From Suttonella sp. R2A3 (GTDB lineage: Bacteria > Pseudomonadota > Gammaproteobacteria > Cardiobacteriales > Cardiobacteriaceae), in the NCBI RefSeq assembly GCF_021513215.1, contig NZ_CP090975.1:1520001-1584000 (forward strand): 64,000 bases of DNA, read 5' to 3'. The translations under genes and the position numbers were made by a program. A model generated the notes under the pieces. The model saw only the letters and a list, made by a program, of their open reading frames with translations, did not search any database and was not told the DNA's origin. Below are positions 58,116 through 64,000 of the stretch, one piece after another. Numbering within the stretch: position 1 is the first letter of the stretch; each line of letters starts with the position of its first letter.

Positions 58116-58592
58116 TTATTGCAGGACAAACAGCGGTTCGTCGTACTCAACCGGTTGACCGTTTTCGACTAAAATCTCAACAACTTTACCGCCAAGATCG
58201 GCTTCGATGCGGTTAAACATTTTCATCGCTTCGATGATGCACACTGTATCGCCAACGCTCACTTGCTGGCCAACGCTGACAAAATCGTCCGCATCAGGAG
58301 AAGGTGCAGCGTAAAACGTGCCGACCATTGGTGAGCGGATGATTTTACCGTCTAATGGCTTACTCGCTTGCTCGGCAGATCCTTGTGGTTCAGCCGCTGG
58401 TGCCGGTTGTGGTGCAGGCGCACCGGCATGGGCGTAGCCTTGAGGCGGTAAATTAATGTATTGAGGCGCTGCAGGTGCAGAGGCCTGCTGGCGATTGATG
58501 CGAATCGTTTCCTCACCTTCGGTGATTTCGATTTCGCTGACATCGCTGTCTTCGAGCAACTCAATAAGTTTTTTGATTTTGCGAATATCCAT
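58116..58592 (-). CDS. accB: Acetyl-CoA carboxylase, biotin carboxyl carrier protein
   Basis: 158 residues from the ATG at 58592 (GAGGAA upstream); the frame extends 18 codons further without homology. A conserved N-terminus ([18 protein letters not shown]) is followed by an Ala/Pro-rich flexible linker (about 52-84) and the biotinyl domain with the modified lysine in IIEAMKM. It carries carboxybiotin between AccC and AccAD in malonyl-CoA synthesis. Between aroQ and accC. Confidence 0.96.
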   Translation of the reverse strand: MDIRKIKKLIELLEDSDVSEIEITEGEETIRINRQQASAPAAPQYINLPPQGYAHAGAPAPQPAPAAEPQGSAEQASKPLDGKIIRSPMVGTFYAAPSPDADDFVSVGQQVSVGDTVCIIEAMKMFNRIEADLGGKVVEILVENGQPVEYDEPLFVLQ

Positions 58593-58602
58593 GAATGTTC
58601 CT

Positions 58603-59058
58603 CTATATATTTTGCTTTGATGATTCAAGATAATGATGCGCGGCAATCAATGCCAGTTCGTAGCCATGTGGGCCGAGTCCGCTAATCACGCCCTCAGCGA
58701 TATCGCTGAAATAAGAATGTTTGCGGAATGGTTCACGCGCGTGTACGTTCGATAAGTGTACTTCAATAAAAGGGATCTTAACAGCGCTGAGCGCGTCGCG
58801 TAGTGCGACGCTGGTATGCGTGAATGCGGCCGGGTTAAAGATAATAAAATCAACATCGTGCTCGCCGGCAGCGTGAATTAAGTCGATTAACGCGCCTTCG
58901 TGGTTATGTTGTATAAATTCCAAATCGTGATCGAAGGCTTCAGCAAGCGTGTTTAAGCGTTGCTCAAGGTCATCAAGTGTACTGTGCCCATAATGGTTGG
59001 GTTCACGTGTTCCGAGGAGGTTTAAGCTGGGGCCATTGATGACGAAAATTTGTGCCAT
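58603..59058 (-). CDS. aroQ: 3-dehydroquinate dehydratase, type II
   Basis: 151 residues with the type II signature [17 protein letters not shown] (active-site Tyr and Arg region), [19 protein letters not shown] and [13 protein letters not shown]. It removes water from 3-dehydroquinate in the shikimate pathway. First gene of the aroQ-accB-accC-prmA-dusB-fis run. Confidence 0.96.
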   Translation of the reverse strand: MAQIFVINGPSLNLLGTREPNHYGHSTLDDLEQRLNTLAEAFDHDLEFIQHNHEGALIDLIHAAGEHDVDFIIFNPAAFTHTSVALRDALSAVKIPFIEVHLSNVHAREPFRKHSYFSDIAEGVISGLGPHGYELALIAAHHYLESSKQNI

Positions 59059-59109
59059 ATAAAAAAATAATCCGGTCAGGTTTTAAGTTAAATTGCGTTA
59101 AATCGCCGC

Positions 59110-59115
59110 ATTATA
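59110..59115 (-). promoter_or_regulatory. Candidate -10 box upstream of aroQ
   Basis: TATAAT on the minus strand, 52 bases before the aroQ ATG and just after dsbD. No good -35 was found at the proper distance. It may start the aroQ-accBC-prmA-dusB-fis transcript. Confidence 0.4.
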
Positions 59116-59138
59116 ACGTAATTTAGCCGCTTTTTGAC

Positions 59139-61349
59139 TTATTTTTGTGTAGATTCTTCCTCGAGTACCGCCGCAAATTCATCGGCGGATAATTCGCCAA
59201 TAATGCGTCGTTTAGGGTTTTCTAGCTCACCAGTAGCCGGGTAAAACAGCACCGCCGGAGGGCCGACTAAATTCAGACGGCGAAAGATTGCTTGGTGCTG
59301 GTTGGTGAATTTGGTGACATCAATTTTCAGTAGTGTGTAGTCGGCAAGCGGCGCGTTGAAGCGCGGGTTTTGCCAGATGTTGCGTTCCCATTCAATGCAG
59401 CTCACGCACCAATCAGCATAAAAATCGAGAATAACCGGCTGGTTACTGTTAGCGATTGCGGCATGCAGAGTCGCTTCATCATCGATAAGTTTGAAGCGCG
59501 CATAGGCGTTATTTTCTATATTTGCTGAATGGCTGGTTTTTGGGGTAAACCAATGGTTACTTGCGCTGATCCCGAGACTCAGTGCAACAATCAGCCCGAG
59601 TGCGGCTAAGAATAAGCGCGTTCGAGCGATAAAGCCGGTTAAGCGTTCGCTAGGGAAGACGGTAACCGCGAATAACAAGGCATAAAGTGCCCAGATAATG
59701 AGCGACCATGGATTGGGGAGAATACGCGCGACTAACCACACAGCGATGGCAAGCAGCGCAAAAGCAAAGCCTTTCTTCACAATATCCATCCAAGTACCGG
59801 CTTTCGGCATAAAACGACGCAAGACGCCGGCAAACAGCAATAGCGGCAAACCGGTACCCACGCCGAAGACAAACAATGCGATGGCGCCTTTAAGAGGGGT
59901 GGTTTGGGTGGTAAATAAAAGCAGCGCTGTCAGCACTGGCGTGGCACAAGGGCTCACCACCAGAACTGAGAGTGCACCCATAATCGCCGCACCAACAAAG
60001 GATCCAGATTGTTGACGGCGGTTGAGTTTATCAATCGGTCGTTGTAGCCAATTTGGCGCGCGGAAGCTGTAGACATCAAATAGTGACAACGCAAGTGCGG
60101 CGAAAAACAGCGCTACTAAGGCGGTAATCCACGGGGTTTGTAAGATAACCTGGAGGTTGATTTCAAATAGACCAAAGATTGCACCCAGTGCGCCCATCGC
60201 GAGGCCCATTGCCAACACATAGACGCTAATCAATGCATAGCTTCGTCCTTTAGTGCTGTCTTTGCCTACCACCAAGCTGGTGACGATTGGGATTAGTGGA
60301 TAAATACAGGCGGTAAAGCTGAGCGCAATTCCGAGTAAGAGGATGAGCGGCAAGGTGCGCCAAAAGTTTTCGCGCAGAATACTGCTGAGGTAATCGGTAT
60401 CACTTAGTGCACGGCTGGTGGTGCTTTGTGTCGATGAAGGTGAGGATGAGGCCTCATTATCTGCGTCAACATCGGCTTGTGGGGCGGGCACTGGCGCATC
60501 AGCTGCCACTGATCCTTGGAAAGCCTCAAGGGTTTCGCTATCAAATTGCCAAGAGCGGGTGAGCGGTGGATAGCAAATCGAGCCTTCGAGGCAGCCCTGT
60601 ATATTGAGCACCAAATCTAATTGATCGGCCGCAATCTGGGGAAGATCGAGGGTGAGGTGGTCGCGATAGATGGTTTGTGCGCCACGAAACGGATCTTCAT
60701 AGGCTTCGCCAGCGGGAAAGCTAATTTGGCTGGTCAGTTCTTCACCGTTAGCATAGACACGCACGCTGTCTTTATAGAGGTAATAGTTCTCCGGCATGAC
60801 AATTGAGAGCGAAATATGGTTGCCATTGCCGTCGATAGTGGTTGCAAACGCCTGTTCTTCTGGAAGTGGTTCGCCAGAACCTGCTGCACTTGCGGTATTT
60901 TGTGGGTCGTTTGTGTCGAGTAAATTGCTGATGCCACTACTCGCACTGTGTTCAGGCGTGAGCGTCCATTGCGTCGGTGGATAACAGATCACCCCGTCTT
61001 CGCAGCCTTGCATGCGTAAGCTTACTTCTTCGACAGGCTGTTCGCTGGTAAAAGTTAGGATCGGCGGGTTGTGCCAAACCGCCATCTCGCCAAAATAGGG
61101 GTCGTCTTTAATCGTGCTCGGACTGGCGTTGTAGCTGATCGTCTCGCCATCGATGCTGAGCGAGGTGCGCGCTTCATAAATATAATACCCTGCGGCAAAA
61201 TCGATCGTTAGTGCATAACGGTTATCGTCGGTTTGGGTGAGTGAGGGTTGAAATGCTTCTTTAACCGGCAGAGGTTCGGCAAAGGTAAATAAGGAAAGGC
61301 ATGACAGCACGATGCACGATAGGCGACTTGTTAAACGATTAAACAGCAT
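59139..61349 (-). CDS. dsbD: Thiol:disulfide interchange protein DsbD with duplicated N-terminal domain
   Basis: 736 residues from the ATG at 61349 (numbering below is two higher, counted from a GTG at 61355). After a signal peptide there are two tandem DsbD alpha domains: Cys118-x5-Cys124 in GCEDGVICYPP and Cys255-x5-Cys261 in GCLEGSICYPP. A Ser/Ala/Pro-rich linker (about 280-320), eight membrane helices with Cys350 and Cys470, and a thioredoxin-like gamma domain with Cys650-Val-Ser-Cys653 follow. E. coli DsbD has one alpha domain and about 565 residues. It passes electrons from cytoplasmic thioredoxin to periplasmic DsbC, CcmG and others. Confidence 0.94.
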   Translation of the reverse strand: MLFNRLTSRLSCIVLSCLSLFTFAEPLPVKEAFQPSLTQTDDNRYALTIDFAAGYYIYEARTSLSIDGETISYNASPSTIKDDPYFGEMAVWHNPPILTFTSEQPVEEVSLRMQGCEDGVICYPPTQWTLTPEHSASSGISNLLDTNDPQNTASAAGSGEPLPEEQAFATTIDGNGNHISLSIVMPENYYLYKDSVRVYANGEELTSQISFPAGEAYEDPFRGAQTIYRDHLTLDLPQIAADQLDLVLNIQGCLEGSICYPPLTRSWQFDSETLEAFQGSVAADAPVPAPQADVDADNEASSSPSSTQSTTSRALSDTDYLSSILRENFWRTLPLILLLGIALSFTACIYPLIPIVTSLVVGKDSTKGRSYALISVYVLAMGLAMGALGAIFGLFEINLQVILQTPWITALVALFFAALALSLFDVYSFRAPNWLQRPIDKLNRRQQSGSFVGAAIMGALSVLVVSPCATPVLTALLLFTTQTTPLKGAIALFVFGVGTGLPLLLFAGVLRRFMPKAGTWMDIVKKGFAFALLAIAVWLVARILPNPWSLIIWALYALLFAVTVFPSERLTGFIARTRLFLAALGLIVALSLGISASNHWFTPKTSHSANIENNAYARFKLIDDEATLHAAIANSNQPVILDFYADWCVSCIEWERNIWQNPRFNAPLADYTLLKIDVTKFTNQHQAIFRRLNLVGPPAVLFYPATGELENPKRRIIGELSADEFAAVLEEESTQK

Positions 61350-61355
61350 AAGCAC

Positions 61356-61578
61356 AACAGTTAAAACAGCAAACCATGTATCCTAGCACGCCACAGACAA
61401 CTGGCCAGTATTTACGCTATACCATTATGCAATACAGCCAAGTATGGTTTGAGATGAGCACCCATCAACAGACCGGCCTGTCTCAATGGCCTTAAATACA
61501 CATGCCACAATCTGAATATGCCATAGAAACAAGCGGCTGTAAATTGCTGCGAACAATAAGATTGATTCTCACCAAAGC
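61356..61578. other. Gene-free gap upstream of nrdA, with nested inverted repeats
   Basis: No reading frame of note. From about 61450 to 61487 there are nested complementary arms TTGAGA/TCTCAA, GATG/CATC and ACAG/CTGT, which could fold as one branched hairpin. No tract of T follows, so it does not look like a simple terminator. The rest shows nothing I can name. Confidence 0.35.
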
Positions 61579-61624
61579 ACACTATATAGTGTTCTTAATC
61601 GTTTTTACCCCATATATATTGTGT
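61579..61624 (+). promoter_or_regulatory. Probable paired NrdR boxes upstream of nrdA
   Basis: A perfect 14-bp palindrome ACACTATATAGTGT (61579-61592) and a second site CCCATATATATTGTGT (61609-61624) resemble the NrdR consensus (ACAC-AT-rich-GTGT). Their centres are 31 bp apart, the three-turn distance typical of paired NrdR boxes, and they end 14 bases before the nrdA start. The first is two bases shorter than the usual 16-bp site; the left half of the second is degenerate. Confidence 0.62.
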
Positions 61625-61637
61625 TTAGAGGTGTAGC

Positions 61638-63914
61638 GTGGTGGATTTTGAGCATTTACAAGTAACTAAGCGCGACGGGCGCAAAGAACCGATCGATCTG
61701 GATAAAATTCACCGGGTGGTGACTTGGGCGGCAGAAGGTTTAGAGCATGTGTCGGTCTCACAGGTGGAATTACGCAGCCATATTCAGTTCTACGATGGTA
61801 TTCGTACCAAAGATATTCACGAAACGATTATTAAGTCTGCTGCGGATTTGATCTCAGAGCAGGCGCCTGATTATCAATATCTTGCCGCGCGTTTGGCAAT
61901 TTTCCATTTGCGCAAAATTGCCTACGGTGAATTCGAGCCACCACATTTTTACGCGCATGTGCAAAACCTCACCGAGCGCGGTAAATATGACAAACACATT
62001 TTGTCTGATTACAGCGAAGCCGAATTTAATGAACTCAATGATTATATTGATCATTGGCGCGATATGAATTTTGCCTACGCAGCGGTTAAGCAACTCGAAG
62101 GCAAATATTTGGTGCAAAACCGTGTCACTGGCGAAGTCTATGAAAGCCCACAGTTCCTGTATATGTTGGTCGGGATGTGCTTGTTTGCTGACTATCCACG
62201 CGACACGCGCCTGGATTATGTGAAGCGCTTTTACGATGCAGCCTCAACGTTTAAGTTGTCGCTGCCGACACCGATTATGAGCGGTGTGCGCACGCCATCA
62301 CGTCAGTTCAGTTCGTGTGTGCTGATTGAATGTGATGACAGTCTGGATTCGATTAATGCCACCAGTAGTGCGATTGTTCGCTATGTGTCGCAGCGTGCTG
62401 GGATTGGTATCAACGCTGGGCGTATTCGCGCTGAGGGTAGCGAAATTCGCAGTGGCGAGGCGCGTCATACCGGGTGTATTCCGTTTTATAAACACTTCCA
62501 AACCGCGGTGAAATGCTGCTCACAAGGTGGCGTGCGTGGTGGGGCGGCAACGCTGTTCTATCCTATGTGGCATCTGGAAGTGGAATCACTGCTGGTGTTG
62601 AAAAATAACCGTGGGGTGGAAACCAACCGCGTGCGTCATATGGATTACGGCGTACAAATCAACCGCTTGCTCTATCAGCGCTTGTTGAAAAAACAACATA
62701 TTACACTGTTTTCGCCATCAGACGTTCCGGGGTTATACGAAGCATTTTTTGCCGATCAAGACGAATTTGAGCGCTTATATACGAAGTATGAAGCCGATGA
62801 GTCGATTCGTAAGCGTAGCGTGCCAGCGGTGGATCTGTTTTCATTGATGTTGCAAGAGCGTGCTGGTACGGGGCGGGTTTATGTGCAACACGTCGATCAC
62901 TGCAACACCCACAGCCCGTTTGACCCTGCGGTAGCGCCGGTACGCCAGTCGAATCTGTGTATGGAAATTGCGCTGCCGACCAAACCGCTCAATGATCTTA
63001 ACGATGAAGACGGCGAGATTGCTTTGTGTACGTTGTCTGCGCTGAATTTGGGGGCGTTTGATGATTTGGCCGATATCGAGCCAGTGGCCGATTTGATTGT
63101 GCGCGCACTTGATGCGTTGCTCGATTATCAGGATTACCCGGTGCCAGCAGCGTATAACGCGACGATGAAGCGCCGTACGCTTGGGGTGGGTGTGATCAAC
63201 TACGCGTATTATTTGGCGAAAAACGGCACCAAATACAGCGACGGATCTGCATTAGGGCTCACCCACCGCGCGTTTGAAGCGATCCAGTATTATTTACTCA
63301 AAGCATCAAACACCTTGGCGAAAGAAAAAGGCGCGTGTCCGGCATTTGCCGATACGGTCTATAGTAAAGGCGTGCTGCCGATCGATACCTATAAAAAAGA
63401 GCTCGATAAAATTTGCGATGAACCGCTGCAGCTTGATTGGGAAGCGCTGCGCAAAGAAATTACCACCCATGGTTTGCGTAACTCAACCTTAAGTGCGCTG
63501 ATGCCGTCAGAAACCTCCAGCCAGATTGCTAATGCGACCAATGGTATTGAACCGCCACGTGGCTTTGTGTCGGTAAAAGCGTCAAAAGATGGCATTTTAA
63601 AACAAGTGGTACCGGAGTTTTTCAGGCTCAAAGGCCAGTATGAGCTGTTATGGCAAATGCCGGGTAACGAAGGGTATTTGCAGTTGGTGGCGGTGATGCA
63701 AAAATTCGTCGATCAAACGATTTCTGCAAACACCAGCTACGATCCACAGCGCTACCCGGGTGGGAAAGTGCCGATGAATCAACTTATTAAAGACCTATTG
63801 TTAACGTATAAACTGGGCGTTAAGACCTTGTACTATCACAATACGCGTGATGGGGCTGTTGATAACCAAGACGACCTTGCCGATGATTGTGCCGGCGGGG
63901 CGTGTAAAATTTAA
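61638..63914 (+). CDS. nrdA: Class Ia ribonucleotide reductase, alpha subunit
   Basis: 758 residues. The ATP-cone allosteric domain (VTKRDGRKEPIDLDKIHRV) is followed by the barrel with active-site cysteines in FSSCVLIECDDSLDSI, SNLCMEIALPT and LCTLSALNLG, the radical-transfer tyrosines in LYYHNTRDG, and the C-terminal reductant pair in CAGGACKI. Very close to E. coli NrdA (761). It reduces ribonucleoside diphosphates using the tyrosyl radical of NrdB, encoded next. Start is GTG at 61638 (AGAGG upstream); a second GTG follows directly. Confidence 0.97.
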   Translation: MVDFEHLQVTKRDGRKEPIDLDKIHRVVTWAAEGLEHVSVSQVELRSHIQFYDGIRTKDIHETIIKSAADLISEQAPDYQYLAARLAIFHLRKIAYGEFEPPHFYAHVQNLTERGKYDKHILSDYSEAEFNELNDYIDHWRDMNFAYAAVKQLEGKYLVQNRVTGEVYESPQFLYMLVGMCLFADYPRDTRLDYVKRFYDAASTFKLSLPTPIMSGVRTPSRQFSSCVLIECDDSLDSINATSSAIVRYVSQRAGIGINAGRIRAEGSEIRSGEARHTGCIPFYKHFQTAVKCCSQGGVRGGAATLFYPMWHLEVESLLVLKNNRGVETNRVRHMDYGVQINRLLYQRLLKKQHITLFSPSDVPGLYEAFFADQDEFERLYTKYEADESIRKRSVPAVDLFSLMLQERAGTGRVYVQHVDHCNTHSPFDPAVAPVRQSNLCMEIALPTKPLNDLNDEDGEIALCTLSALNLGAFDDLADIEPVADLIVRALDALLDYQDYPVPAAYNATMKRRTLGVGVINYAYYLAKNGTKYSDGSALGLTHRAFEAIQYYLLKASNTLAKEKGACPAFADTVYSKGVLPIDTYKKELDKICDEPLQLDWEALRKEITTHGLRNSTLSALMPSETSSQIANATNGIEPPRGFVSVKASKDGILKQVVPEFFRLKGQYELLWQMPGNEGYLQLVAVMQKFVDQTISANTSYDPQRYPGGKVPMNQLIKDLLLTYKLGVKTLYYHNTRDGAVDNQDDLADDCAGGACKI

Positions 63915-63926
63915 TCGGAGTGGATC

Positions 63927-64000
63927 ATGACTGAATCATGCCAGTATCGCTACAGTACGTTTTCGCAAAACAAAAATGACCAGCTAAAAGAGCCGATGTT
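63927..64000 (+). CDS. nrdB: Class Ia ribonucleotide reductase beta subunit (start only)
   Basis: The first 24 codons are in the window. After a short leader (MTESCQYR) the sequence YSTFSQNKNDQLKEPMF is nearly identical to the N-terminus of E. coli NrdB. It begins 12 bases after nrdA with a GGAG-type site. The di-iron/tyrosyl centre lies outside the window. Confidence 0.93.
   Translation, partial: MTESCQYRYSTFSQNKNDQLKEPM

Overview
The window is a piece of a proteobacterial chromosome, almost certainly a gammaproteobacterium outside the enteric group. The evidence is the dusB-fis pair, the aroQ-accB-accC-prmA-dusB-fis order, the def-fmt-rsmB block facing tsaP-dprA-smg-topA, and an NrdA and NrdB start very close to the E. 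coli proteins. Moderate base composition, a one-domain QueF, MenA, an NtrY/NtrX pair and a TopA without zinc ribbons argue against Enterobacterales. A lineage such as Cardiobacteriales is possible, but I cannot fix the genus from sequence alone.

Layout. (1) 1-2924: end of an rRNA operon (23S lacking its 5' part, 5S, terminator). (2) 2925-4532: an AT-rich patch with an HNH nuclease gene interrupted by TGA exactly where the first zinc-ligand cysteine is expected. (3) 4533-11445, minus strand: WYL regulator, two VOC proteins, a GST, an EVE protein, a large MscS-family channel and a LysO exporter. (4) 11498-17300: DEAD-box helicase with a long structured leader, rlmD, waaA, apaH, greA. (5) 17404-27681, minus: carA-leuE-carB, menA, trmL, a MATE pump, a DUF815 ATPase, prfC. 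(6) 27858-37626: acylphosphatase, an ArsR regulator with an SLAC1-type channel, prlC with a WG-like secreted protein and a HIT protein, bamD, rluD, a thioesterase, sucCD. (7) 37685-46086, minus: YcxB-like protein, FMN reductase, ogt, ntrX/ntrY, DUF4390, rsmB, fmt, def. (8) 46233-52895, plus: tsaP, dprA, smg, topA, a MarR regulator, VanZ-like protein, hydrolase. (9) 52919-61349, minus: yhhQ and queF behind a preQ1-riboswitch-like leader, DUF192 protein, fis, dusB, prmA, accC, accB, aroQ, dsbD. (10) 61579-64000: nrdA and the start of nrdB behind a probable NrdR operator.

How the genes work together. Most of the window is core metabolism and information processing: initiator-tRNA formylation and deformylation, rRNA/tRNA modification (rlmD, rluD, rsmB, trmL, dusB, queF), the committed step of fatty-acid synthesis, pyrimidine/arginine precursor supply, dNTP synthesis and envelope biogenesis. 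Genes are tightly packed with many ATGA-type overlaps. No tRNA, CRISPR array, complete insertion sequence or prophage was seen.

The points most worth a second look are the TGA-interrupted HNH gene, the out-of-frame start of greA at an A7 tract, a GAFTGA-less NtrX, a DsbD with two redox-competent N-terminal domains, the queF leader, and the long leader of the DEAD-box gene. I found no clear candidate for a wholly new multi-gene system.
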